The notes: generated by a model from the letters alone, not told the origin. A stretch of DNA of 15,092 bases from JAWWPY01 sp964412845 (GCA_964412845.1 CAYPQM010000162.1:1-15092); one strand, 5' to 3'; positions 6,561 through 14,083 are shown, counted from the first letter of the stretch. Numbers and translations are program-made.

Positions 6561-8640
6561 CGCCAGCAACAGCACCGCTGCTGTTCGCGACCGCGGTGGT
6601 CAGCTCCCGGTCGGCCCGGCCGACCGGGGCGGCCGGGCCGCGGGTGAATGGACCGGGCGTTCGCTGCGGACGCTGGCCGGCCTGCTGCTCGTCGACTGGG
6701 CGTTCCGGCTATCCGGGTATCTCACCTTGGGCCCGTGGCTGGCCGTCCCAGTGGTTGCGCTGGGCCTGTCGGGACTGCTGACAATCATCGCCGCCTGGCT
6801 TCCTGAGCCCGTGCTCGGCCGCCGCCGGCAACGCCAGATCGACTGGGCCGTCCTGCTGGCCGTCCTGGTCGCACTGGTCTTGTGGAGCTACTTCCAGATC
6901 TTCATCGCCCCTGATTACGGCACCGACGAGATCGCCTTCGACCAGTACGCGGCGCAACTGGCCCTGCATGGCATCAATCCCTACCTGCACTCCATGACCG
7001 CCGCCTTCCCGCTTTTCCACGTCTCGCCGAACGGTTACACCTTCCAGCTGAACGGCCAGCCGGTCAGCACGCTGTCGTACCCCGCGCTGTCCTTCGAGGC
7101 CTATATGCCGCTGCTCAGTCTCGGCAGCACGACCCAGGCGGCCGTCTGGATTGACGTGGCCGCCTGGGTGCTGGGTTGCGTCATTCTCTTCGCGGTCCTG
7201 CCGCGAGCGCTGGCGCCGCTGGCCGCGGTCGCGGCGAGCATGGACGTGTACATCGGCTACGCGGTCGGCGGGATAACCGACTTCCTCTTCGTCCCGCTGC
7301 TCGTGGGCGCCGCCGTGCGGTGGGACCGGTTCGCAGCCAGCCGGGGCCCGGCGGCCTGGCGGGGTCCCGTCCTGATGGGGCTGGCCATGGCCGTCAAGCA
7401 GACGCCCTGGCTGGTGGCCCCGTTCGTGGTGGCGGGGATCGTCCTGGAGTCGCGGCTCGCCGACGGCTGGAGCCGGGCGCTTCGTCACGGCCTCCGGTAC
7501 GCCAGCATCGCGATCGCAGCCTTCCTGGTGCCGAACCTTCCGTACCTGCTCAGTGCACCTGGCGCTTGGCTCCATGGAGTTCTCACCCCATTCTCATCGC
7601 AGGCGGTCCCAGCCGGCCAGGGCCTGATCAGCCTCAGCCTCTCGCTCCCGGTGGGTGGCGGATCGCTGCGCGCCTACACGGTCGCGGCGGTGGTCGTCTT
7701 CGTCGTCGCCCTCGCCTGCTACCTGGCTACCTACCCCGTGCTCAAGCCCGCCGCCTTCCTCCTTCCATCGGTCGCGCTTTTCTTCGCCACCCGCTCGTTC
7801 GGCAGCTACCTGGTGATGCTGCTCCCCGCGGCGATCGTCGCCGCCGCCACCACGCGGCGGCCGGAGGCGGCGGTCCTCGTACGGCACTGGAAGTGGGCCG
7901 TCGGCGGCGGCGCCGCGGCCTGCGCCGCAGCAGTCACGGCTGCGCTGACCGCCGCGAGCCCGCTGGACATTTCCATCCGGTCGGTGCGCACGACCGGCCA
8001 GCTGGCCACGGTGGAACAGCTGAACCTGGCGGTCACCAACAACACCGGCACGCGCGTGCGGCCCAGCTTCACCATCGAGGACGGCACGACCATGACGGCT
8101 TTCTGGCGCCGCCAGCGCGGCCCCGCGGTGCTCGGACCGCATCAGCGGGCCAGCTACACGATCATGGCGCCCAGTTATTTCGCCATGCCATCCATCAGCA
8201 ACGGCTTCCAGGTCCTGGCCTTCTCGCAAGATCCACCATCGGTCAGCCGGACCAGCGCCTATGTGGCGAGCGTGTGGCGCGTGGTACTCCAGCCCGCAGC
8301 CATCAGCGAGCCGGTCGCCCAGGGACAGGACATCACGGTGCGGGCCGAGATCGTGAACCGCCTCAACCAGCCGATGCGGGTCGCGGATGTACCCGTCTAC
8401 CTCGGCCAGGTGATCTACGCGCAGCGCGGCCTTCAGTTCAGCCAGGCCATCATCAACCAGGGCCAGCCCGGCCAGACGCCCGTCCAGGCGCTCACCAGCG
8501 CGGCAGGTGTGGCCACGTTCACGATCCATTCGCCGGTGAGCGGCACCGACCCCGTTTATTTCGAGGCCAATCTCGTTAAGCCGGGTTCGTACTATCCATA
8601 CGGCTACTCACCAATTCTGGCGGTGAGGTTCCACTCATGA
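6550..8640 (+). CDS. GT87-like GT-C membrane protein with extracytoplasmic beta domains
   Basis: A 696-residue polytopic membrane protein. Hydrophobic helices fill about residues 41-470. The first large outer loop carries acidic residues (PDYGTDEIAFDQYA, 121-134) followed by GINPY (141-145), the arrangement of GT-C polyprenyl-phosphate-sugar transferases. GLAMAVKQTPW (277-287) is characteristic of GT87/DUF2029 mannosyltransferase-like proteins. The predicted reaction is transfer of a sugar from a polyprenyl-phosphate donor outside the membrane; acceptor and sugar are unknown. Residues about 475-696 appear soluble and beta-rich, with two Ig-like segments (one with LNLAVTNNTG, one around ITVRAEIVNRLNQP to GVATFTIHS). 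No ATG or GTG precedes the first helix in frame, so TTG 6550 inside the lipoprotein's 3' end is taken as start. It overlaps the next gene by ATGA. Confidence 0.88.
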   Translation: MPSSASNSTAAVRDRGGQLPVGPADRGGRAAGEWTGRSLRTLAGLLLVDWAFRLSGYLTLGPWLAVPVVALGLSGLLTIIAAWLPEPVLGRRRQRQIDWAVLLAVLVALVLWSYFQIFIAPDYGTDEIAFDQYAAQLALHGINPYLHSMTAAFPLFHVSPNGYTFQLNGQPVSTLSYPALSFEAYMPLLSLGSTTQAAVWIDVAAWVLGCVILFAVLPRALAPLAAVAASMDVYIGYAVGGITDFLFVPLLVGAAVRWDRFAASRGPAAWRGPVLMGLAMAVKQTPWLVAPFVVAGIVLESRLADGWSRALRHGLRYASIAIAAFLVPNLPYLLSAPGAWLHGVLTPFSSQAVPAGQGLISLSLSLPVGGGSLRAYTVAAVVVFVVALACYLATYPVLKPAAFLLPSVALFFATRSFGSYLVMLLPAAIVAAATTRRPEAAVLVRHWKWAVGGGAAACAAAVTAALTAASPLDISIRSVRTTGQLATVEQLNLAVTNNTGTRVRPSFTIEDGTTMTAFWRRQRGPAVLGPHQRASYTIMAPSYFAMPSISNGFQVLAFSQDPPSVSRTSAYVASVWRVVLQPAAISEPVAQGQDITVRAEIVNRLNQPMRVADVPVYLGQVIYAQRGLQFSQAIINQGQPGQTPVQALTSAAGVATFTIHSPVSGTDPVYFEANLVKPGSYYPYGYSPILAVRFHS

Positions 8641-10589
8641 GCAAGGTGAGTGTCCCAGTAGCCCAGGCCACCCCTGAGGTACGCCCCGCACCGGATGTGC
8701 CGCTGCTCCAGGTCCGGCGCATCGGCTCCGTGATCCTGGGCCTGAAGCTGGCTGTCTTCGGCTTCTGGAGCCTGCTGCTTTACCGCCATTTCGCGCTCAC
8801 ACCTGACTTCGCGCAGTACCAGCAGGCGTGGTACCTGATCGCGCACGGCCACCTCAACCCGTATGACACGGTCGGAAATTTCGTGTTCTGGCAGAACCAC
8901 GCCGAGTTCATCATGTGGCCGCTGGCGCTGCTCTACTGGGTGTTCCCCAACGGCGTGCTCCTGCTCTGGGTGCAAGACGCCGGCGTCGTGGGAGCGGAGC
9001 TGGTGGCATTCCTCTGGCTGTGCGAGATCGCCCAGCGGTACCGGCCCGGCCCGGACGCGCGATGGCTGGCCGGTGCCGGGCTCGTGCTGCTGGCGGTCAA
9101 CCCGTGGTCGTGGTGGACGATCTCGTTCGACTTCCACGCGGAGTGCCTGGCGATCCTGTTCACCGCGCTGCTGGCCCGGGATCTCGCGAACGGCCGCCGC
9201 CGGGCATGGGCCTGGGTGATACCCCTGCTGAGCTGCGGTGACGTCGCCGGAACCTACATCGTCGGGCTGGGCCTCGGGATGCTGATGGCCAGCCGGAAGG
9301 CGCGGATGCGAGGCGCGGTCATGGCTGGCCTCGGCGTGGCGGCCGTGCTGTTCATCTCGGCCATTCACGGCAACAAGGGTTCCGGCCACGGACTGCAGGC
9401 GTACAACTACCTGGCCGCTCCCGGGCACACCGGCCCGCTGAGCCTGCCCGGGCTGGCGGCAGGGCTCGCCACCCATCCGGTTGCGGTACTGGCCAAGGTG
9501 TGGTCCAAGCGCCTCGACCTCTGGGCCAACCTCGCCTCGTCCGGGTTCCTCGGCCTGGGATTCCTGCCGGTGCTGCCGGTCCTGCTGGTGGTCATCCTGT
9601 CGAACGACCTCTTCCGCGGATTCCTGTTTTCTGAGCCGTTGTTCCAGAGCCTGCCGATCTACGTCCTGCTGCCGGTCGGCACGGTGGCCGTGCTCGGCTG
9701 GCTCACCCGGCGGTACCGCCGGGCTGGCCTCCTCCTCACCAGCCTGGTGGCGGTGCAGGCCATCGGCTGGGCCGTGGTCTGGGCGCCGCAGACGCCGCCG
9801 CAGTGGCTGCGGGTGCCCGGATCGACAGCCGCGACGCTGGCCGCTATCCAGGCGCGCATCCCGGCCTCGGCCGCGGTGTTCGCCTCCCAAGGCGTGGTCG
9901 GCCGCTTCTCGAGCCGGGACGACGTGCGGCCGCTGAATGGGCATCTACCGATCCGCCCAGGTCAGGACTGGTTTGTCTTCGCGCCGTGGGCAGGCATCGA
10001 AACGCAGACGACGGCCGGTGCCATGACCTTCGCCAACCAGCTGGCCAGCTCCCTGCACGCCACCCTGGTCACTGATGCCAACGACGTGTGGGTGTTCCGC
10101 TGGAGCCCGCCACCGGGGCTGCGCCGGCTCAGGGTGCCCAGTAGCACGTCATCGCTGCCTGCCTGGACGGCGCCCGGAGCGGCCGGGCGTGCCGTGCTGA
10201 CCGGGCCGCCGTCGGGCTGGCACGTAACGTCGACCGGCCGCCCCGGTTATGTCGCTGACCGGCTCGAATGGCATCGGCCGCCCGGCCGGTACCAGGCGTC
10301 GGTGATCCTGTCCGCGACCGGGCCGGTCAACGTGGAAGTCTGGAACAACACCGGGGACACGCTGCTGGGCCGGCGGAGCATTCCCGCGACGAACGGCATC
10401 CAGACGATCACGATGCCGGTGGACGCCACGACCGCTTACCACACCATCAGGTACACCGGCTGGGGCCCCTTCCGGGCCAGATTCGCCTGGGCCCCCGAGG
10501 GCCAGCGGATCGAGGTTCGCGTGTGGACTCCGGGAGCCGGCCCGGTAAGCGTCTACCGCGCTGAACTTGCCCCCGCTGGCCACCCATGA
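8637..10589 (+). CDS. DUF2079-family GT-C-like membrane protein
   Basis: A 650-residue polytopic protein with helices across about 28-390 and a soluble outer C-terminal part from about 395. It shows the DUF2079 signature: an acidic residue and QxxW after helix 1 (TPDFAQYQQAW, 56-65), QNHAEF (86-91) and SFDFHAE (163-169). DUF2079 proteins belong to the GT-C-like superfamily of membrane glycosyltransferases, but their reactions are uncharacterised. The tail is in two parts: about 395-490, and a beta-rich module of about 525-645 (WHVTSTGRPGY, VNVEVWNNTGDTLLG, IEVRVWTPGAG) resembling a jelly-roll or carbohydrate-binding fold; the latter is inference. The start ATG overlaps the upstream stop by 4 nt. 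It is the last gene of the operon, followed by a strong hairpin. Confidence 0.9.
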   Translation: MSKVSVPVAQATPEVRPAPDVPLLQVRRIGSVILGLKLAVFGFWSLLLYRHFALTPDFAQYQQAWYLIAHGHLNPYDTVGNFVFWQNHAEFIMWPLALLYWVFPNGVLLLWVQDAGVVGAELVAFLWLCEIAQRYRPGPDARWLAGAGLVLLAVNPWSWWTISFDFHAECLAILFTALLARDLANGRRRAWAWVIPLLSCGDVAGTYIVGLGLGMLMASRKARMRGAVMAGLGVAAVLFISAIHGNKGSGHGLQAYNYLAAPGHTGPLSLPGLAAGLATHPVAVLAKVWSKRLDLWANLASSGFLGLGFLPVLPVLLVVILSNDLFRGFLFSEPLFQSLPIYVLLPVGTVAVLGWLTRRYRRAGLLLTSLVAVQAIGWAVVWAPQTPPQWLRVPGSTAATLAAIQARIPASAAVFASQGVVGRFSSRDDVRPLNGHLPIRPGQDWFVFAPWAGIETQTTAGAMTFANQLASSLHATLVTDANDVWVFRWSPPPGLRRLRVPSSTSSLPAWTAPGAAGRAVLTGPPSGWHVTSTGRPGYVADRLEWHRPPGRYQASVILSATGPVNVEVWNNTGDTLLGRRSIPATNGIQTITMPVDATTAYHTIRYTGWGPFRARFAWAPEGQRIEVRVWTPGAGPVSVYRAELAPAGHP

Positions 10590-10600
10590 GCGAAATTTAT

Positions 10601-10641
10601 GGCCACGCCCAGATCGGAGGCCGCCAGCGGCCAGCGTGGTC
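10601..10641 (+). terminator. Nested-hairpin terminator of the envelope operon
   Basis: Two stems are nested. An outer one pairs CCACGC (10603-10608) with GCGTGG (10634-10639), extendable by a G-U and a G-C pair. An inner perfect one pairs GGCCGC (10619-10624) with GCGGCC (10627-10632). It begins 11 bp after the DUF2079 stop codon. There is no U-tract. Confidence 0.55.
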
Positions 10642-10663
10642 ACATAGCTGCCAGGCACCAGGT

Positions 10664-10680
10664 GCGTCCATGATGGACGC
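10664..10680. promoter_or_regulatory. 17-bp palindrome abutting the SDR start codon
   Basis: GCGTCCATGATGGACGC is a perfect inverted repeat with 7-bp arms and a 3-base centre, ending on the base before the ATG at 10681. No Shine-Dalgarno sequence precedes this ATG. CATGAT (10669-10674) within the palindrome would sit at the -10 position of a leaderless transcript starting at the ATG. It may therefore be an operator over the promoter core, or an RNA hairpin at the translation start. Its regulator is unknown. Confidence 0.5.
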
Positions 10681-11445
10681 ATGCCTGATTTGTTCTCCCT
10701 GCGGGGCAAGTCCGCGCTCATTACCGGCGGAAACAGCGGCCTGGGCCAGGCGATGGCGCTTGGCCTGCGCGAGGCAGGCGCGCGGGTCGCGGTGACCGGC
10801 CGGGACGTGGCGAAGAACGCCGCGATCGCGGCCGAGCTTGGCGAGGAGGCCGTGTTCGGGCTTGACGTCCGGGATGGCGAGGCGGTCTCCGCCACCATCG
10901 CGGCTGTCGCTGAGCGCTTCGGCGGCCTGGACATCCTGGTCAACAACGCTGGCCTGTTCCGTGGTGGGCCGTTGCTGAGCATGCGGCGCGAAGACTGGCA
11001 GGCCGTGATCGACACGCACCTCACCGGTTCCTTCCTGTGCGCGCAAGCCGCAGCGGCGGCCATGACCGCGCGCGGGGCCGGCGGCAAGATCATCAACATC
11101 GGTTCCATGTACTCGGTCTACGGCGCGCTGGAAGCGGCTGACTACGGGTCGGCGAAGACCGGGCTGCTCGGGCTGACCCGTGCTCTCGCGGTGGAACTCG
11201 CCCCCCACCACATCCAGGTGAACGCGATCCTGCCGGGCTGGCATGTGACCCCGCTGACCCAGCCGCTGCAGGAGATCCCGCTCGGGGCCGCGATCCGGGC
11301 CAAGACGCCGGCCGGCCGGTGGGGACGGGCGCAGGACGTGGTCGGCACGGCGGTGTTCCTGGCCGCGCCCGCGTCGGATTTCGTCACGGGGGCGGCTATC
11401 CCGGTCGATGGCGGCTACTCCATCGCGGACCGGTCGATCTACTGA
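10681..11445 (+). CDS. SDR-family oxidoreductase, KduD/gluconate dehydrogenase-like
   Basis: A 254-residue classical short-chain dehydrogenase. It has the cofactor motif TGGNSGLGQ (15-23), Asp62 in LDVRD, NNAG (88-91), and catalytic Ser142, Tyr155 and Lys159 (YGSAK). It ends with FVTGAAIPVDGGYS, as most enzymes of this family do. The position usually held by the structural Asn of the N-S-Y-K tetrad reads THLTG, with His113, a variation also found in other active SDRs. Arg41 after the second strand (VTGRD) suggests NADP. Overall it looks like 2-deoxy-D-gluconate 3-dehydrogenase or gluconate 5-dehydrogenase-type enzymes, but substrate cannot be assigned. It has no ribosome binding site and may be leaderless. 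It stands alone, between the envelope operon terminator and a convergent amidohydrolase whose stop is 22 bp away. Confidence 0.93.
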   Translation: MPDLFSLRGKSALITGGNSGLGQAMALGLREAGARVAVTGRDVAKNAAIAAELGEEAVFGLDVRDGEAVSATIAAVAERFGGLDILVNNAGLFRGGPLLSMRREDWQAVIDTHLTGSFLCAQAAAAAMTARGAGGKIINIGSMYSVYGALEAADYGSAKTGLLGLTRALAVELAPHHIQVNAILPGWHVTPLTQPLQEIPLGAAIRAKTPAGRWGRAQDVVGTAVFLAAPASDFVTGAAIPVDGGYSIADRSIY

Positions 11446-11467
11446 ATCTCGCGGCGGCGGGCGGGAA

Positions 11468-13072
11468 TCAGCCGTCCGGGAAGGTGGTCGCCGATTGGTA
11501 CACGGGCGTCCCGCCCAGCACCGTGGCCAGGACCTGGATGTCTGCGATCTGCCCAGGGTCCGCATCGAGCGGGTTCTTGTCCAGGACCACGAAATCCGCG
11601 AGTTTCCCGGGCTCAAGCGAGCCAATCTCGGTCTCGCGATGCAAGGCGAACGCGGCCTGCTGGGTGTAGAGGGCGAGGGCATCCCGGGCCGAGAGGTGCT
11701 CCCCCGGGCCAAGCAGGTGACCGTCGCCGGTGCGGCGCAGGACCGCGTCCCGGATACCGATGAACGGATTGGCGGTGATGACCGGGGCATCGGACGACCC
11801 GGCGACCGTGATGCCAGCACGCCGCCAGGACCCGAACGAGTAGAGCTGGTCGCGATGTTCTGGGAACGCCGCGGCGAATCCGTCGCCCAGGGCTGAGATG
11901 AACCCGGGCTGGCTGACAATCACTATCCCGAGATCCGCGGCGCGGGCGGCGAGCGGCGGATACATCGCACCGCCGTGCTCGATGCGGTGCCGGCGCGGGT
12001 TACCCGGGAGATCGGCCAGTATCGCGGCGTACGCGTCGAGGACAGTCTCGATCGCCCGGTCCCCCTGGGCATGCACGGCGACCTGGAACCCGCGGGCATC
12101 AAAGTCACGGACCATCTCGGTCAGCTCAGTGCGGTCAAAGAACAAGATTCCCGAACCGTACGGCGGGACGGGGTAGCTGCCGTGAATGGCCGCGGTCCGG
12201 CTGCTCATCCCGCCGTCGGCCCAGATCTTCACGGCCTCGGTGGCCAGCCGGCTGGAGTGGCGGCCCTGCAGGCCGGACGTGACGAACCAATCCACCTCGT
12301 CGTGCACGACCAGCCCGTAGATCCGCTGGTGCAGGACGCCGCGCTGGTCCGCTTCGGCGAAGACGGCGAACGTGTCGCGGCGCAGATCGGCGTCACATGC
12401 TGAGGTGATCCCCAGTGCGGCGAACCGCTGTCCCGCCATCTCGGCCAGCCTGGCGCGCTGAGCGGCGCCCATGCGGCCGATGTCATGCCGCAGGTTGCGC
12501 TCGAACAGCGCGAACATCGGGCCCTCGTACAGCACGCCGTCCAGCCGGCCTGCACCGTCGCGGCCGAACGCGCCACCGGGTGGATCTGGCTGCCCGTCCC
12601 CGAACCCGGCCTCCGTCAGCGCGGCCGTGTTCAGCACGCAGGCGTGCAGCGACGTGTGGTACAGCACGGCCGGACGGTCCGGCACAGCCTGGTCGAGATC
12701 CGCGCGATGCGGATGCCGGCCTTCGCGAAGCTTGTATTCCAGATACCCGCTCCCGGTCACCCAGGAGCCCTCCGGCGTGCGGGCGGCCGCTTCTCGCAGG
12801 CGCGCCTGAATCGCCGGGATGTCCGGTGCGGACGGCTGGCTGCAGTCGGCGCCCGCCGCCAGGTAGCCGACATCGGACACATGGCAGTGCGCGTCGATCA
12901 GCCCCGGGATGACGGTGGCTCCGCCCAGCCTGACTACTCGCGCGCCCGGTGCGGCCGCCGCGCGGACCTGGCCGGCCTGGCCGACGGCGGCGATCCGGCC
13001 GTCCCGGACCAGCATGCCCCCGGCTGGCCCGGCCATCGTGACAAAGACCGCATCCTCAACGAGCAGGTCCAT
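11468..13072 (-). CDS. YtcJ-type amidohydrolase (amidohydrolase family 3)
   Basis: A 534-residue metal-dependent hydrolase of the TIM-barrel amidohydrolase superfamily. Metal-binding landmarks are intact: His62 and His64 (IDAHCHV), Lys282 (VKIWADGG), His334 (VHAQGD), His366 (HRIEHGG) and Asp428 (GSSDAP). A small beta domain is formed by the N-terminus (VRDGRIAAVG) and C-terminus (GSLEPGKLADFVVLDKNPL). Relatives include YtcJ and N-substituted formamide deformylase, which cleave C-N bonds; the true substrate is unknown. Export is not evident. The ATG at 13072 is chosen because the family's start (MDLLVEDAVFV) begins there; the frame stays open to 13246, but that extra stretch does not look like protein. 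No good ribosome binding site precedes the ATG. Debris of other genes lies upstream; the convergent SDR gene lies downstream. Confidence 0.93.
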   Translation of the reverse strand: MDLLVEDAVFVTMAGPAGGMLVRDGRIAAVGQAGQVRAAAAPGARVVRLGGATVIPGLIDAHCHVSDVGYLAAGADCSQPSAPDIPAIQARLREAAARTPEGSWVTGSGYLEYKLREGRHPHRADLDQAVPDRPAVLYHTSLHACVLNTAALTEAGFGDGQPDPPGGAFGRDGAGRLDGVLYEGPMFALFERNLRHDIGRMGAAQRARLAEMAGQRFAALGITSACDADLRRDTFAVFAEADQRGVLHQRIYGLVVHDEVDWFVTSGLQGRHSSRLATEAVKIWADGGMSSRTAAIHGSYPVPPYGSGILFFDRTELTEMVRDFDARGFQVAVHAQGDRAIETVLDAYAAILADLPGNPRRHRIEHGGAMYPPLAARAADLGIVIVSQPGFISALGDGFAAAFPEHRDQLYSFGSWRRAGITVAGSSDAPVITANPFIGIRDAVLRRTGDGHLLGPGEHLSARDALALYTQQAAFALHRETEIGSLEPGKLADFVVLDKNPLDADPGQIADIQVLATVLGGTPVYQSATTFPDG

Positions 13073-13094
13073 CGTCAGCGGCCGGGTGGGCAGG

Positions 13095-13200
13095 TTAGTC
13101 CGGCAGCGTGTTCGTCCATTGGCCGATGATCGACGCGTTGGGGATGTTCTGCAAGTGCACCGACCCATCGCCGGCCACGAAGAAACTCGATTTGGCTGAA
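13095..13200 (-). pseudogene. Possible C-terminal remnant of an unidentified gene
   Basis: The minus-strand frame ending in TAA at 13097-13095 closes with VAGDGSVHLQNIPNASIIGQ and WTNTLPD. This is balanced, protein-like composition, unlike chance frames in this DNA, and reads like the last 30 or so residues of a real protein, perhaps a beta-rich secreted one. Further upstream (above about 13200) the frame becomes Arg/Ser/Pro-rich and non-protein-like. I do not recognise the family. It is only 22 bp upstream of the amidohydrolase start on the same strand. Confidence 0.35.
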
Positions 13201-13263
13201 CCGCAGCTCCTGGCCACCCAGGAAGAACGGTGCGGCACGGAGCCATCGCCTGACGGGCTTATA

Positions 13264-13278
13264 TCAACGCTTCGTTGA
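13264..13278. promoter_or_regulatory. Small palindrome in decayed region
   Basis: TCAACG (13264-13269) and CGTTGA (13273-13278) form a perfect inverted repeat around CTT. It lies just before the transporter fragment and overlaps TTGACA (13275-13280), a perfect -35-like hexamer. It may be a relic operator-promoter of the lost transporter, for example of TetR type. No matching -10 is seen. Confidence 0.3.
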
Positions 13279-13353
13279 CACATAGCGCTCGCGGTCGGGT
13301 TCACCTACATGGTCGGCTACTACGGGATGCCGTTCGTGTTCAGCCTGTACTTC
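13279..13353 (+). pseudogene. Fragment of an MFS drug-efflux transporter
   Basis: The plus frame encodes ALAVGFTYMVGYYGMPFVFS then LYF. This strongly resembles a transmembrane segment of EmrB/QacA-type 14-helix MFS transporters, where the motif GYYGLPFVxSLY is common. Similarity stops after about 23 residues, and the frame then turns into Arg/Gly/Pro-rich non-protein. An in-frame TGA precedes it at 13276-13278. It is clearly too short to function; the rest of the gene is gone. Confidence 0.55.
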
Positions 13354-13409
13354 ACCAGCGCTGACCTCGCGGTCAAACCTGTCCGCGGTGGCAGTGGCCC
13401 CGGCGCGTG

Positions 13410-13520
13410 CGGCGCGGGGCCCTTGGCGGCCAGGATGCCGGTGCGGCCGAGCAGCATCGCTATAGACACGAAGATGAGACTGTCGGTCAGGGCGCCTACG
13501 GTGATCTGGTTGGCCGCCAT
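13410..13520 (-). pseudogene. Possible inverted transporter C-terminal fragment
   Basis: On the minus strand the frame from 13520 reads SLIFVSIAMLLGRTGILAAK followed by a Pro-rich tail. This could be the last membrane helix of a transporter, possibly the same MFS family as the opposite-strand fragment at 13279-13353. If so, the two pieces now face each other, implying an inversion or two separate lost genes. Evidence is only hydrophobic pattern, so confidence is low. Confidence 0.25.
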
Positions 13521-13610
13521 GCCGGGCGGATGCGGCGATGACTTCCGCCGGAACGGACGGTCCTCATGTGCGGAAGGACATCGCCGTCATGATGCAGGCT
13601 GGAGACGCGA

Positions 13611-14039
13611 ATGAAGGATCTGCATGTCTTCGTCGGCGAGTGGGAGCTCGCCGCCGACCTGCCAGGTGCGGAACACGCCCGCGGGCATGTTCTGTTCGAG
13701 ACGTTGGGTAACCTCCTGGTGCAACGGACGACGGTGCCCGTGCCGGGAGCGCCTGACACCTGCTCCGTCGCGCTCGCCCAGGCTGACGGTAGCTACACGC
13801 AGCACTACTTCGACTCACGGGGCGTCGCGCGGCTGTACGCCATGACCTTCGATGGCCGAATGTGGACATTGGAACGCACGAAGCCGGACTTCTCGCCGCT
13901 CGACTTCTGCCAGCGGTATACCGGTCGTTTCAGCGAAGATCGCCGCACGATCGACGGAGAGTGGCAGATTTCCACAGACGGCCGGGAATGGAAACGAGAC
14001 TTCCGGCTGACATACACGCGCGCCGGAACCGGTGCCTAG
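13611..14039 (+). CDS. Small DUF1579-like hypothetical protein
   Basis: A 142-residue soluble protein of unknown function. It opens with MKDLHVFVGEWELAA, where the FVGEW motif is typical of DUF1579 and related small beta-barrel proteins. The middle and end (GSYTQHYFDSRGVARLYAMT, MWTLERT, FSEDRRTIDGEWQISTDG, WKRDFRLTYTR) have the alternating strands and GEW/DGRxW repeats of a lipocalin-like barrel. No signal peptide is present. Members of this type are often annotated only as hypothetical. GGAG at 13601-13604 supports the ATG. Its stop lies inside a hairpin shared with the convergent dehydrogenase gene. Confidence 0.88.
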   Translation: MKDLHVFVGEWELAADLPGAEHARGHVLFETLGNLLVQRTTVPVPGAPDTCSVALAQADGSYTQHYFDSRGVARLYAMTFDGRMWTLERTKPDFSPLDFCQRYTGRFSEDRRTIDGEWQISTDGREWKRDFRLTYTRAGTGA

Positions 14040-14058
14040 ATCCCCGGGCTAGGCCACC
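14031..14058. terminator. Shared bidirectional terminator hairpin
   Basis: GGTGCCTAG (14031-14039) pairs with CTAGGCCACC (14049-14058), about 9 bp with one bulged base, around a 9-nt loop. It includes the stop codon of the upstream plus-strand gene and lies 25 bp beyond the stop of the minus-strand gene. It could stop both converging transcripts. Confidence 0.5.
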
Positions 14059-14083
14059 ATCCCGCCGATTGAACAGAAGCGCC

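Larger units (their letters stand above)
13073..13610. other. 538-bp region without an intact gene
   Basis: The interval between the amidohydrolase start and the DUF1579-like gene contains only short protein-like fragments on both strands, one small palindrome and no complete reading frame of convincing composition. It is best read as decayed remains of at least one transporter gene and one other gene. The last 50 bases before 13611 should hold the promoter of the downstream gene, but no clear boxes are seen. Confidence 0.55.

Noticed and set aside
7176..9944. Long frames of 446-467 codons overlapping the two membrane proteins
   Set aside because: Arg/Gly/Ala/Gln-rich shadows. The chosen frames show transmembrane helices, family motifs and ATGA coupling.
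10149..11919. Minus-strand frames of 319 and 440 codons opposite the SDR gene
   Set aside because: No motif. They span a terminator, an SDR gene with complete motifs and part of the amidohydrolase.
13073..13246. Upstream extension of the amidohydrolase to an earlier start
   Set aside because: The extra 58 residues are Arg/Thr/Ser/Cys-rich and unlike family N-termini; MDLLVEDAVFV at 13072 matches the usual start.
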